This document shows, one piece after another, positions 22,919 through 35,725 of a stretch of DNA of 64,000 nucleotides. Within the stretch, counting starts at the first letter, position 1. Each line of letters starts with the position of its first letter. The position numbers and the translations under genes were made by a program. The stretch comes from Lycium barbarum (Eukaryota; Streptophyta; Magnoliopsida; Solanales; Solanaceae), in assembly GCF_019175385.1 (NCBI RefSeq), contig NC_083337.1, positions 44,058,938-44,122,937 on the forward strand. The letters are read 5' to 3'. Under the pieces are notes generated by a model. It did no database searches. It was not told the DNA's origin and saw nothing but the letters and a program-made list of their open reading frames with translations.

Positions 22919-25077
22919 TAGTAGAAGTGCGGAATGACAATAAACACCCCCCAGGGTCTAGTCTGAATAATACAAGAGCACTTAAAGGGAAGTAATACAA
23001 TCTGGAATACTAATACAAAAAGTGTCTATGTCTCTGAATAGAATAGGACATAAGGATAGAAAGTCCTCAAGGTAGCGGACGGCCATGCTCACCTTAGAAA
23101 CTCAAGAGAAAGCTGAAACGTCGATCAGCCACGCGTCACAGAAGTGGATCCGACCTGATACTCTGCATTCATAAAAGAATGCAGCAAGTGTAGGTCAGTA
23201 CAAACAACAGTATTGGTAGGCATCATCGACCGACTAAGCATAGCTAACACAATTCAGATAATAAAGCGGATAGAAAAATAAACCAGCAAATATAAGCCAA
23301 TGCAATCAATTCTAAGTATCTGTCATCACCAATGTAAAGCATCTAATCCCCAAATGTGCCAAGTCTGAATATATCCAATCCAATCCAGCATCACAATACA
23401 ACACCAAACATCTCAATCAAGTCATAATGCAATGCAATGCAATGATGGAATGAATGCAATGCGATGTCATGCAGATGTTGTGTACACATGTACTCCGGAC
23501 AGAAATATCGATGTCTCGGTAGCACAACCCAGCGTGACTCGCGAAGTCTAAGTGCCACTCGTCCCGGATCTTTGCCCAACAGACATACGGTATCCCGAAT
23601 CTTTGCCCATAAGGGGTTCTCACCGGTACTACCCTGGGGGACCCGCGGAGTCCATGCACTAACAATAATTTTAGAACTAACATCGGATATCGGCCATGCA
23701 ACAATGATTCTGGAATTGATCATCGCATATCGGCCTCTCACATCACTCAAGTAAAAGAGTTTCATCAAGTATCCATTTCATACAATCAATGATTTCGGGA
23801 TGAACATCGGATATCAGCCACCTCACATCACTCAAGTAAAATAGTTTTATCAGGTATCAGTTTCACTCAAACAACAATTCCGGAATGAACCTCGGATATC
23901 GACCATGTAGTAGTGTACCATGAAAATGAGAGTGCATGTAATGCATGGATCAATAATCGATAATTATGCCCCATATCACAAGTACCAACAATGGGCAAAC
24001 CACAATACATCTGAATCAGAAATACCAACACTGGGTAAGCCAATAATATAACTGAATCACCAGTACCAACGAATAGGTATGCCAATAATATAACAGAATC
24101 ACAAGTACCAACAATGGGTACGCCAACGATATATATCCAAGTACAAATACCAACAATGGGTATGCCAATTATATCATAATCAAGATGATAAATCAGAATC
24201 CAATATCTACCAACGACTCATGGCATCAAGCCGGCACAATAGAACAATCAAATCACACATAAAGGGATAGCTAGCCCTAACACATAACAGGGCCCAAGCT
24301 AAGGCAATATCTAACCCGACTTCATACCCGAAGGTTCACATGCTGTCTCCAACGATATAATCTAAATATGTGCTTTGCTATACGAAGTCTCACTAAAGGT
24401 AAGCCATAACCTACCTGGATGGCCGAACCGCAACACCAATAACTCACTCCTTTTCCTTGCCTTTCCGCTGAACCTCAGAACCAAAGTAGTCTAAGCATAA
24501 TGGAAATCTAGATTAGAAATCATGAAGAATGATACTAATATTACTACTATTCAATTTAGGTCAATACTAGCCCTAGAAATTGGGAAAACGGGCCTATAAG
24601 GGCAAAAATGGGAAAGTTGAAAGCAAAATATTAAATTAAGCACTAGGTGATCATAACCCAACTACTAATTGCTGATTTTAACTCAAAGATTAGCCTAATT
24701 TCAAAATTCAAGCAAAACCCCCAATTTGGATATAAACCCTAAGTCTTTGATTCAAAAATTCAATACTAGAAGTGGAAGATATATGATTAATAAGCTTAGA
24801 TTAGTCAAAATCTAACATAAACATCATTAATTTCCTCATACATGAGCCTAAGGAAAAATCAAAACCCTCTTTCAACTTCCATCACTAAGGGATTATTAAA
24901 GAGAAGGGGGAAATCTAGGATGATTGTGATTAAGGAAGAGTAAAGGAGTAGGAAAGGTTTACCTCCAAGAATGTCTCCAAAATATCTCTAAGAATTGTTC
25001 CCGAAATTTCTAATTTCGAAATGGGAATAAATGAGAGTCTAAGGCTTATTTAAAGCACACTTAATGAAGTTCCTGAC

Positions 25078-25240
25078 CTATCACCGCCACGACAGTAGCG
25101 GGGCCGCTACAGCGCCCTTAAGGCCGCCACAGCGGTCTGGCCAGCAATACATGTGGCCCCCCAGCGGCCGACACACCACAACAGCGGTGTCGCTAGGATG
25201 GCACTGGTACCCGTACCGCCATAGCGGACACCAGGTACCA
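25078..25240. repeat. Palindrome cluster in LTR B
   Basis: CCGCTACAGCG, CCGCCACAGCGG, CCAGCGGCC and CCGCCATAGCGG: degenerate members of the CCGCTATAGCGG dyad, 480-640 bp from the LTR end. Confidence 0.8.
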
Positions 25241-26335
25241 GAATCCCCCAATTTTTCTAAGTCTTCAATCGAAATCCCGGGTCATTCCCGAGGCCATCTG
25301 CTCACAAACCATACACACAAACCCACACAAAAATACGCTACGAACGCGCTCGTAGCCTCAGGATTTCCAACAGAGGCCTCGTTGGCCGAGTCAACCCCCG
25401 ACGCCTTAGTTCTAATTTCCAACCCAAGTCCCTAACGCATCCAAGTGCATTGGGAACCGAACCAAATGCACACCCAAGTTCTAAACGACCATCCGGACCT
25501 CTCGAAATCAACGAAATTTCGAAAAGGTTCGTTTACCCAAAAGTCAACTTTGAGTCAACTATTTTTCATTTTAAGCCTATATTTCACAAAAGTTGTCAAA
25601 GCTGGTCTAGACAGCTCGAGAAGCGTGTCAACGGTCCCTATGGATCAAAAGTGAGCCAATCAATGCTCGAGAACAGGCGAAAATATCGGAAAGGTTATAA
25701 CGATCAAACGAGTCGTTACAAAAGAAGTCTAGGCATATCCCAAATCTAGATTAGAAATCACGAAGATCGATACTAATATCACTATCATTCAATTTAGGTC
25801 TAATCTCGCCTTAGAATTTGGGGAAACGGGGCCCACAAGGCCAAAACAGGAAATTCGAGAGTAAAATATCAAATTATGCACTAGGTGATCATAACCCAAC
25901 AACTAATTGCTAATTTAACTCATGGATTCCCCTAATTTTGAAATTGAAGCAAAACCCCAATTTTGGGTATAAACCCTAACTCTTTGATTCAATAATTCAA
26001 CTCTAATAATGGAAGATAAATGATTAACAACCTTATATTCATCAAAATCTAGCATAAACTCCATCAATTTCATCATTAATAAGCCTAGATAGAACATTCA
26101 TCAAAACCCACTTTTAATCTTCCATAACTAAGGTATTGATAAGGGAAGAGGAATCTTAAGATGATTAGGATTAATGAAATAGCACAAGGATTAGGAGAAC
26201 TTACCACCAAGAACCTCCTCTAAGAATCCTCTAAAAATGCTCCCAATATGAACCACCTTTGGAATAACAATGAATGAAAAGACTTGGGGTTTTATATCAT
26301 TTAAATATCCCAATCACTGCCCGATCACCATTTCC

Positions 26336-26470
26336 GCGGTCACTCAAACTGCTTCGACGGCGCCGCCCCAGCGGTCCCTTGACTACTATAGCGGTCAAGC
26401 CCAGTTGGCTTGGACCGCTCCAGCGGTACTGCTGCAGCGGCGCTGGTGCCACCAAAGCGGGCACCAAACA
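26336..26470. repeat. Palindrome cluster in LTR A
   Basis: CCGCGGTCAC, CCCCAGCGGTCC, CTATAGCGGTC, ACCGCTCCAGCGGT and CTGCAGCGGCGC at the position homologous to the cluster of LTR B. Arms are partly decayed. Confidence 0.8.
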
Positions 26471-26958
26471 CCAAAATTCCACCCAAGTTTCACAATTCAA
26501 TTCGATTTTCCGACTAATTCCTGAGGCCATCTGTTCGCACACCACACACATAGACACACATAAAAACACGCTACGAACGCACCCGTGGCTTCAAACTTCC
26601 CAATGCAGGTCTCGTTGACCGAGTCAATCCCCGAGACCTTAATTCTAGTTTTCCAACCCAAGTCCAAAATGCATGCGAGTGCATTGGGAACCGAACAAAT
26701 ATGCACATAAGTTCCAATGACCAATCGGACCTCTCGAAATCGACGAATTTTCAAAAAAAGTCTGTTTACCTAAAAGTCAACTTTGAGTCAACTATTTTTT
26801 GCTTTAAGCTCAATTTTCATAAAAATTCACCCGAATCAAATCAAACACCTCGGAAAGTTTGTCAACTGTTCTCCAGGGTCAAAAGTGAGCTAACCAAGCT
26901 CGGAAAAGGGCGAAAATGCCGGAAAGACTATAACGACCAAATGGGTCGTTACACCTTC

Positions 26959-28732
26959 ATACCCTACACTAGCACATATGATAATATTTCTACATAGGAT
27001 ACATTTTTTCTTCATACCCTACCCTAGCACACATGATAACCTTTTACCTTCATACCCTACACTAGCACACATGATAACATTTCTACATTTTTCCTTTCTA
27101 ATCCACACCATACACAATACCTACAATAGCTAGAAACACCATTCAGCCATAATACACATACATCAGCCAAAGCCACCACACCGACACACGAAAAAAAGAA
27201 GATAAACACCATTACAGAGGAAGAGAAAGGAAGAAAAACAGAGTACAAAGATATATAGATAGCAAGATAGATACACCTATAGATCAACTTACAAAAAAAA
27301 AAACCGAAAGAGGAAGCAAGAGATTTTTTTGGAGTTGGGTTTCTCCATCTTCTTCTTCCTTCACAAGAAAACAGGCGCAACACACGAAAGAAAAAACTGA
27401 AACAGTCCCTTTCCTAGCCATAACTCCACCTAAAACCACTGTAGAAGAAATACGGGGTTTTGCTCTGCTACACACCACCCATTTTTCACCCGTCACCACC
27501 CGTTGTATCCTTCATTTTATTTTCGCATCAGAACACTCCGATACAACCATGAAAATACCCATAAACAACTGATCTAAACAGTGGGGTTAAGGTTCTCGGA
27601 TTAAAAAATGAAGAGTTTTCATCTGAGTCGCTGTGTTCACAGTTTGAGGTACGGTTCGAGTTTTTCGGTCAGTGACTCCAGTGCTCGGTTCAGGCGTGGA
27701 GTTGTAACAATTTCATAGTTAAATTAATATATAAAGAGGTCCATTTCTAATCTTTGTTCCATCTTTAATTTCTAGATCTTTTGTTATCAATGCTTTGGAT
27801 GAAGCATTTGTTTGGTGATTGTTTTCTCGTGATTACGAGTATGAGATTCATTTGAATGATCTGATTGGTTAGTTTGATTTAAAGGGGTCATCTTTTACTG
27901 TTAAACACCATTCAATTAAGGAAGATTAATTATATCAATGTTCACGCTTGAGTTTAGCAAATAGGCTATTAGTTAAAAATGGATGACGTAAGTTAAATTT
28001 GAATATCGAGATTTGGATTCTAAATAATTATGAAATCTGGCTTTAAATATTTAATTGCTTCATCTTTTAACCTGTTCATAGCGTTGCTAGATTTGAGATT
28101 GAAAATGAGAAGTTTTGGGTATCGCACTTGGGGTAGGCAAATCTTTAGGCCAGTTTAATTGATGGTGTGCTTTTATTCGCTTTTAAATACTATGTATTTA
28201 TCCGAAGAATGCCCCGAAGTACTTTGTATAAAATGGAGGTCATTCGTGGAAAAGACCCTAGGATGTTGGGGATAGATTAATATAGTTTAGGATAGGGTAG
28301 TATAGGTTTATTTTCTCGCATTTTTTCTTGTATCTCGGGTTGTAATAATTTAGACTTTATTTTTTAACTTTCCTTCGTGCGCGTGCTTGTTTGTTTGAGT
28401 TTATCTGATTGAGTTTCCACTTAAGCCAATACGAAGTCAACAAAGCTACCATGCTAGAACCACGAGACTCGAGGAATGCCTCACAGCTTCCCCTTGGTTA
28501 ATAAAATTCTTTAACCAGAATCTCTATCATTGATCAGTTTTAGAGTTAAACCTATTCTTAAAAGGGATAACTATTTTAAAGATAACTTGGCACACCGAAA
28601 CTCACTGTCAAGTGGCGACTCTTGTTATTTCTGAAATAGTCCTTTTTGAAACACATTTTGGTCATTTTCTATTTGAAAACCCTTTTAAACTTAACATATA
28701 AATCATTTTTTTGTGAAAAAAGGGGTGTGACA
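26959..28732 (+). repeat. 5' LTR of W, second part
   Basis: Continues the LTR after solo LTR A and ends GGGGTGTGACA. It matches 36570-38846 of the 3' LTR except for the insert at 36861-37404. A phrase CTTCATACCCTACACTAGCACA is repeated three times at 26956-27070. Frames at 27057-27499 are LTR sequence, not genes. Confidence 0.85.
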
Positions 28733-28736
28733 ACTC

Positions 28737-28750
28737 TGGCAACTCTGCTG
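28737..28750 (+). other. Primer-binding site of W
   Basis: TGGCAACTCTGCTG, four bases after the LTR. It resembles the TGGCGACTC-type PBS seen in Tat/Ogre elements, which use a tRNA other than iMet. The exact tRNA was not determined. Confidence 0.6.
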
Positions 28751-29932
28751 TAGACTTTTAGAATTCGAGCTTTTCAAATGTGACTGGTATTGGCTTAGTT
28801 AGAAACTCTTGGGTCAAAGTTTTGTTTGGTTAATCGGTGTGCCTTATTTGCTGTTTTTCTGAGCATATTTGTTTATCGCATTTTCATTGCCTGTTGCCGC
28901 TTTATATCTGGCATCATTTGCATAACCCCCTAATTCCATTTGCAACAAGTTTCGGAGTACATTGTAATCGTACACGACCTTTTCGAGAATCATCCAAATT
29001 TTTAGGGAGGGGGCATTTCAAGCGTGGAGTAAGCGGAGAGAAAAGTAGCCGCTATCGACCACATGCCTCCTCGAACAGCCTTGTTAGTAAGCCCCAACCA
29101 AGGTCAGCCTTTAGGATACTCTTATGTGCATCATGTCATTTGGACTTGGCAAGACTCGATCCTTGATATCGTGTTCCTTTGTAGGAGACTTGTCCCAAAA
29201 TGATGTCAAACTGGGCCTGCCGCCCAAAAAGGCATTAATCATCCCTATGTGCTACTTGGTGCATCTTGAGGGTAAAAAGGTCATTTGGCGGAGTGAGGAG
29301 TGCTTGAAAAGGAAAACGAGAAAATGAGAAGATTTGGAAGTAGTAAGCGGGTGTTGAAAAGAAATTTCGTAGCTTTAGGAGTTTTAGCGTCTTTTATAAA
29401 AGAAAAGAAAAAAATGACTTTTCCCCTTTCTTTCATTTATTAGAAAAAAAAAAAGAATTTTTTTTTATTCCTATGCATTTTGTTCAAAAACAAAATTCCA
29501 AAAAGATTTTACTTTCGTTATTAAAAAAAAAAAAAAAAAAAAAAAAGGGCGTTTGGTTTGTTTTTAGTCTCTTTAGCATATTTCTTAGGTAAAAATACCA
29601 AAAATATTTTTCTTATTATTTTTATTTTTATATTATATGTTTTCAAAAACAAAACAAAAAAAATATATAGTTGTCTTTTCGAGTCGGGTGTTAGTTTTTC
29701 ATAGTGTCCTTAACAGTCTAATCTGGACGAAGTATGCACACCTGATTCCCGTCTCTCGGGGCGACGATACGTAGGCAACCCTCCCCGGGTTCGGTGATTT
29801 TATTCAAAAATTCAAAAAAAAAAAAGAGTTTTTATTTTGAATCGAAAAATCCAAAAAAAAAAAACTAGAGTTTTCTTGATCCTTATTCAAAAGTTTGAAA
29901 AAAAGAGAGTTTTCTTGATACTTATTTGAAAA

Positions 29933-29976
<44 letters not shown>

Positions 29977-30287
29977 AGAGCTTTTCTTCCGTAACCAAAA
30001 AATGAAATAAAAAGTAGTGAAACAAAGGGAAAAGAGTGGAAAGAAAAAGAGAGATAATCATAAAAAGAAACGAGTGGCAATTGAATGAGTGAACAAGAGG
30101 TGTGAAAAGGAAAAATGAAAGAGAGGAAGGCCAAATCGAGCGAAAATTGATATGATGCCAAAATAACTTTGTTACCCTCAGGATCGTTCTAAAACTAATA
30201 ATTATGAATATGTGCATTGCATATAACACGATAGTATACTCATACAATATCCTAACTCATTTGTCTTTGATTCATGATGTTTAGAAG
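28751..30287 (+). other. W 5' untranslated region, homopolymer-rich
   Basis: No convincing gene. Poly(A) runs are at about 29522-29545 and 29937-29973. The phrase GATACGTAGGCAACCCT followed by GGGTTCGGT is at 29765-29795 and recurs at 32661-32695. The frames at 28837-29327 and on the minus strand at 29804-30247 have no recognisable motif. Confidence 0.5.
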
Positions 30288-31403
30288 GTGGTTGGTTTGC
30301 GGTTTTTAAAACTGGTGACTCATTCTTACAACACAAGGTGGAAAAACAAAAAGGCAATGGTAACCAACGAGGACACTGGGTTGGTTGACGTAAGTGCTCA
30401 AACACCGTTGGTTGACCAAAACTCAGGGTTAGTTGAAGAAGTAAGAATGCTAAAACAACACATGACAAACATGTATCGGGCTTGGATGACTGGTCAAGCA
30501 CCACCACCACTGCCACCTGGCTTCCTTGACATTTCCCCTAATGTGCCAACCTTAATCCAAGCTCCTCTTACTATGCCTGGTGATCCATCTAGCAGTGAGC
30601 CTATGTTCAAAACCCATGATGCTCAGCCCTATACTCCAGAACCGACTTTCAATATCTCTAATCCATATGGTTATAACCCTCACCTTGAGCCTGCTGTTAA
30701 TACTGAAAAATTTGTTAAAACCATGGATGATGAGGAAATGACTATGAAAATGAAAAGCTTGGAGCAATCTATAAGAAACTTGCAAGGTTATGAAGGTCAT
30801 TAGCAGTGTTTCGTACAAAGACTTGTGCATGTTTCTTTAATATTCACTTGCCCCTCGACTTTACGACTCCAAAGTTTGACAAGTATAATGGGCATGGTGA
30901 TCCCATGGCCCACTTGAAGGAGTATTGCAATCAATTGAGAGGAGCTAGAGGTAAGGACGAAATGCTTATTTCCTACTTTAGTGAGAGCTTAACAGTAATA
31001 GCCTCGGATTGGTTCATTGATCAGGACATCATTAAGTGGCATACTTAGGATGATATGGCTCAAAAGTTTGTTCAACAATTTCAGTATAACATAGATATTG
31101 CTCCAGATAAATTGTCCATGGCCAAGTTGCAGAAGAAATCTACAGAAAATGTCAGGGAATTCACCATTAGATGGAGAGAACATGCTGCTAGAGTAAGGCC
31201 TCCAGTTAGAGAAAGTGAGATGGTGGATATTTTTCTTCAAGCCCAAATTGAAGAATACTATCAAAACATGCTCTCAGCACTGGGCAAACCATTCATTGAG
31301 GTCATTAAGATGGGGGGAAATTATAGAAGATGGAATCAAAACAGGACATATCATGAGTTTTGCTGACATAAAAGTAAATGCTGAAGTAACTCACAGCGGT
31401 TGA
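30288..31403 (+). pseudogene. Gag of Tat/Ogre-like element W
   Basis: Two main pieces. 30288-30803 encodes an N-terminal region with a coiled-coil-like EEVRMLKQHM and a Pro-rich linker, ending in a stop. From 30806, in another frame, comes the Retrotrans_gag core: LPLDFTTPKFDKYNGHGDPM, HLKEYCNQLRGA, ASDWFIDQDI, then an in-frame TAG at 31046-31048, then MAQKFVQQFQYNIDIA, VREFTIRWREHAARV and IFLQAQIEEYY. A further frame change follows near 31310-31366. This core is diagnostic of Tat-lineage Gag. The breaks make it non-functional. No zinc knuckle or pol follows. Confidence 0.85.
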
Positions 31404-32990
31404 GGGACATGAGGGAATATGATGATGTAGCCATGGTTATACCAGAACCGCGATGAGGTGTGAGGGGTCATCCTCACTCATATATCCAGCCACAACCTCA
31501 AGTCTATCCCCAAACTCCATACACTAAACCTCAACATTACTTCCCTCCACAAGACCCTCAATAGTCCATGCCATCGCTCCAATACTTTTCCTATCGTGCA
31601 CAACCATATGCTCAATCACATCCTTACCAACAATGGTGCGCACCACCTCCACAGGGTTCTTGCTCGCCCCCATAAGAATATCGACCTCGTACCAGCTCCA
31701 ACTTTCGACCTAGGTCAGAATGCAAGAAAAAGAGGCAACAGAGAAAGTAGGCTTTCAGAAAACTTCTCGGGCAATTAGTCCCAGTTCCAGAAGTTAATAA
31801 GGATGAATTGGTTAAAGGGACCCAGAGCTTGTTTGCTGAGAGTAATTTGATTAATGCTTATGTACAACTTAGTGGCTAAACAGCTTTGCAATTAGGAAGT
31901 CACTCCTCTCCCCCCTAGGAAGGAGTTTGGTAGTTTGTTTTGATGTTCTTTCTGTTATCCGGGTTATTCTAAAAAAAAAGAGTTTTTGTTTTTGTCAAAT
32001 TTTTAATTGATTTTGTTTAGTTTTCTTTTGTACAGTTTGTTTCAGGCTGGTTCTAGTGACATGGCATGCATGCGAATTTTTTTGTCAGATCTTAAAATTT
32101 TGTCTAGTCAGGGGAAAAATGCACTGAAAATTGAAAATTGTGAAGAAGAACATTTGAGGAAAACAACATAGATTGAAATATTTAGGAAGTATATTCCACG
32201 TAATATGGGAGTGGATCAATTAGATGAGAAATACCATGTCGTTAAGAGAGTCAGAAGGTAAATTGCATCGACAAGTATGAAAGAAAAGTAAGAGACAATA
32301 TCCAACAATGCCTTTGTTGTGAAGAGATACGATATGATTTTCATTTCTCATTCTCAAATTGCATGTTTTATACTTGACATTTTTAAGGACTGGTATGACG
32401 AGGGAATTTCATTCTGCTATCTAAATGTTGTGTCACCTTTTGCTACCCCTGTTGAGCCTTAGTTTTATTTTCTTTCATACCCCTCTTTTGGAATAAAAAA
32501 ATAGATTCAGAAAAGAGCAAAAAAAAAAAGGGAGAAGGACAACGAAACAAAAAGAAAAAAAAAGGAAACAAAATCACACAAAAAAAAAAAAAAAAAAAAA
32601 AAAGAGAGAACACAAGAAATGAGCTTCCTAAACTATGTTTGACTTGATTCTTGTCTCGGCAGGATACGTAGGCAACCCTATTCTGGGGTTCGGTCCAACC
32701 AAAGAAAAATTCAAAATTCCCCGTTTCAAAGAAACTAGGGCAGACGTCGTTTTTCCTATTGAGTCGATTCCAAAAGTTATAAGTTTCACCCCTATTATTT
32801 TAGTGTTATCTTCGAGCCTCCGTGCTATCCTTTCTTTCAACCCTATCCAAAAGGCACATTACAACCAAAAGAAAGACCTTTACATCAATCTTTGAGAATG
32901 ACAAGTCAAACATGCTTTAAGTGATTATTATCATATAGGGAACAATGTCATGTTACTTGTGCAAGGAATGAAAAATCAAAAGTGAAAAAT
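31404..32990 (+). other. W internal region, non-coding remnant
   Basis: The first 350 bp read like a Gln/Pro/Tyr-rich gag tail in broken frames (for example QPQVYPQTPYTKPQHYFPP). The rest shows no gene. A poly(A) run is near 32578-32603 and the repeated GATACGTAGGCAACCCT phrase is at about 32661. A frame at 32635-32895 has no motif. Confidence 0.5.
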
Positions 32991-33245
32991 GAGAGAGTCT
33001 TGTCGGTGAAAACCCTCACGGGCACCATGAGGGGATGATGAGCGAGAGAAAGAATCAAATGAGAGAGTCTTATCGGTGAGAACCGTTACAGGCATCATAA
33101 GGCGACGGTGAGTGAGAGAAAGAATCGAATGAGAGAGTCTTATCAGTGAAAATTCTTATAAGCAACATAAGGTTACGGTGTGTTAGAGAACGAGCCAAAT
33201 AAGAGAGGTTTGTTGGTGAAGATCCTTTGTGGCACCACTAGTTCA
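32991..33245. repeat. 70-bp tandem repeat, four units
   Basis: Units start with GAGAGAGTCTT at 32991, 33061, 33131 and 33201 (last unit GAGAGGTTTG), exactly 70 bp apart. Each holds a TCGGTGAAAACC...GGCACCATGAGG core and AGAGAAAGAATC. The fourth unit is most diverged. Confidence 0.9.
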
Positions 33246-33985
33246 AAGAGGTTCATAATGTCGATGCAATTTTTGAAATTTAGAAGTCTGGTTTGGAAGT
33301 CCAAGTGTATGACAAGATTTTAAGGTAAGATTGGTTGCACTAATCAGACCACTTAATCCAAAATGCATGTCATAATCATTGGAGTTGGCTACCATATTCA
33401 GATAAGTGTACCATTTTCTTCTTTCCTTAAAAGGACCCTTTTATCAAGCGCTATCTCTTTTAATTTTTGCATTATTATGTTCCTTTTCTTTAATCTTGAG
33501 TCAGTCCATGCCAAAACAAGCAAGAAAGGACTTCAAAATCTGCTACCAACTTCTCCAATTACAAAAAGCAAAGCTTGGCTGGATCATTAAAGTGACAAGA
33601 TTCAAGAAGAAGTGATATGCATAACAAGTTTGTTGACAATTGACAGATTTTTGGATTCATGGTTAACACAAAGGTCCAGTGATTGTTGAAATGCAAGTAC
33701 AGTACATTTATTATGAGGTTTGAGGTTTGAGATGTCTCCAATGAAAAAGGTTATCGAAATAGGTTGAAATTAGAGCTGAATAGGGCCAAGATTCTCAAAG
33801 TCAACGCCACAAACCAACCACCATGTTTTAAAATTCACAATTTTTCTTTGTTTGAAACAGGGACGGATGTTATCTTCAAAGCCCGAATATTCAAAATGTT
33901 CCATTCTTCAATTTCAGATGCAAAAGGAAATGTCACAATATAGGTTTGCAAGCAACAAACATAGATCAACTTTTCAGTTATGAAT
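33246..33985. other. W internal, no feature seen
   Basis: AT-rich, without a supported gene. The short frames at 33363-33615 and 33559-33741 carry no domain or codon signal I can defend. Confidence 0.5.
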
Positions 33986-34925
33986 TCAGTTACCTCCAGG
34001 AGACACACTTCCTAGTATGGGTTTTACGAGACGCACTTTCTAATTCTAACCTTTACTCCTAGGAGATGCACTTCCTAGTCAAAGTCTTTTAGTTTAACCC
34101 CTAAGAGACTCACTTCTTAGTCTGGGTCTTTCAGGTTTTTCTTTTAGGAGACACACTTCCTAATTCTAACCTTTACTCCTAGGAGACGCGCTTCCTAGTC
34201 AGAGTCTTTCAGTTTAACCCCTAAGAGATGCACTTCTTAGTCTGGGTCTTTCAGGTTTTTCATTTAGGAGACATACTTCCTAATTCTAACCTTTACTCCT
34301 AGGAGACCCACATTCTAGTCAGAGTCTTTCAGTTTAACCCCTAAGAAATGCACTTTTTAGTCTGGATCTTTCAGGTTTTTCTTTTAGGAGACACACTTCC
34401 TAATTTAAACCATAACACCTAGGAGACGCACTTCCTAGTCAGAGTATTTCAGTTTAACCCCGAAAAGACACACTTCTTAGTCTGGGTCTTTCAGATTTTT
34501 CTTTTAGGAGACACACTTCCTAATTTAAACCTTAACATCTAGGAGACGCACTTCCTAGTCAGAATATTTCAGTTTAAACCCTAAGAGACGCACTTCTTAG
34601 TCTGGGTCTTTCAGGTTTTGCTTTTACGAGATGCACTTCCTAATTTGGACCATAACACCTAGGAGACGACTTCCTAGTCAGACTATTTCAGTTTATCCCC
34701 TAAGAGATGCACTTCTTAGTCTGAGTCTTTAAGGTTTTGCTCTTAGGAAACGCACTTCCTAATTTGAACCATTACACCTAGGAGACGCACTTCCTAGTCA
34801 ATGTTTTTTTAGTTTCATCTCGAGGAGACGCACTTCCTAGTTTCAGTTATTCAATCCCAATTCTAGGAGATGCACTTCCTAGTTTGAGTCCTTCAATTTT
34901 TCTCCTAAGAGACTCACTTCCTAGT
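33986..34925. repeat. 120-bp higher-order tandem repeat
   Basis: A basic unit of about 40 bp with core CTAGGAGACGCACTTCCTAG is arranged as a 120-bp super-unit of three variants. The TTTAACCCCTAAGAGA variant recurs at 34094, 34214, 34334, 34454, 34574 and 34693, a strict 120-bp step. About seven super-units. The core is itself a hairpin (CTAGGA...TCCTAG). The edges are the most diverged. Confidence 0.92.
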
Positions 34926-35057
34926 TAGAGAATTTGATTTTACTTTCATCATTGAATTCTTTTACATACAGTTTACGATTTTTCTAAACACTAACAAAAA
35001 AAATTCCTAGTGAAAACTGGGGCAGAAAATTTTTATTCGTGTTATTTGTCTTTGATG

Positions 35058-35430
35058 ATTTGCAAGACCCGCCTGAAGAATGGGAAGAAATTCAGGAACC
35101 ACCTGAAAAAGGGTAAAAGGAGATATAAGTCAGGACCCGCCTAAAGAATAGGAAGAAAGTCAAGACCCGCCTGAAGAATGGGAAGCAAGTCAGGACCCGC
35201 TTGAAGAATGGGAAGCAAGTCAGGACTCGCCTGAGTAATGGGAAGCAAGTCAGGACTCGCTTGAAGAATGAGAAGCAAGTCAGGACCCGCTGAAGAATGG
35301 AAAGCAAGTCAGGACCTGCCTGAAGAATGGGAAGAAAGTCAGGACCCGCTTGAAGAATAGGAAGATAGTTAGGACCCGCCTAAAAAATGGGAAGCAAGTC
35401 AGGACCCGCCTGAAGAATGGGATGATCAGG
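35058..35430. repeat. 30-bp tandem repeat array
   Basis: About 12 units of GTCAGGACCCGCCTGAAGAA plus TGGGAAGCAA. Adjacent units are direct with no unique spacers, so this is not a CRISPR array. Minus-strand frames at 35092-35498 (repeated RVLTCFPFF) come only from this periodicity. Confidence 0.92.
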
Positions 35431-35725
35431 AACCTGCCTAGAGAATAGGGACACCTTCTAATTTCAAGTTCAGGAACCCTCCTGGAGAATAAGAACATCT
35501 TTCAATTTCAAGTTCAAGAGTCCGCCTGTAGAATAGGGATAATTTTCAATTTCAAGCTCAGGAGCCCACCTGAAGGATAGGGTGTACTTTCAGTTGGTTT
35601 CAGATTCAGTCGGAAGTAGCAGGAGCCCTCCTGAAGAATAGGGTATACTTTCAGTTGGTTTCAAGTTCAATCAGAAGTAGCAGGAGCCTCGCCTCAAGAA
35701 CAGGGTTTACTTTCTAGTTTCAATT
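35431..35725. repeat. Imperfect 60-80-bp repeats
   Basis: Five units containing CAGGAGCCCGCCTGAAGAATA (or close) followed by TTTCAATTTCAAGTTC or TTTCAGTTGGTTTCA. They share the CGCCTGAAGAAT core with the 30-bp array, so one array probably grew from the other. Confidence 0.8.

Larger units (their letters stand above)
22688..25720 (-). mobile_element. Solo LTR B (family Z), inside solo LTR A
   Basis: TGTCACGACCCATTTTGCC at the left and GAGTCGTTACA at the right, 3033 bp, with an exact AAAGA duplication at 22683-22687 and 25721-25725. It is homologous to A along its length, so it is a same-family LTR inside an older LTR. The short frames at 23391-25749 are LTR sequence. Confidence 0.92.
20969..26953 (-). 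mobile_element. Solo LTR A (family Z), interrupted by solo LTR B
   Basis: TGTGACGACCCATTTTACTAGG at the left, GGTCGTTACA at the right, and an exact CCTTC duplication at 20964-20968 and 26954-26958. Without B it is about 2.95 kb. No PBS, PPT or coding region is present, so it is a solo LTR left by recombination. It sits in the 5' LTR of W. Confidence 0.9.

Noticed and set aside
25064..26618. Several 84-123-residue frames on both strands
   Set aside because: They overlap each other in different frames at homologous places in LTRs A and B and track the palindromes rather than a protein.
29804..30247. Minus-strand Phe-rich 147-residue frame
   Set aside because: Created by poly(A) runs read as poly-Phe.
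35058..35430. Possible CRISPR-like array of 30-bp repeats
   Set aside because: Units are directly adjacent with no variable spacers, and the window is plant nuclear DNA.
35092..35498. Minus-strand frames with repeated RVLTCFPFF
   Set aside because: They come from the 30-bp tandem array, whose length is a multiple of three. No start context, domain or non-repetitive sequence.
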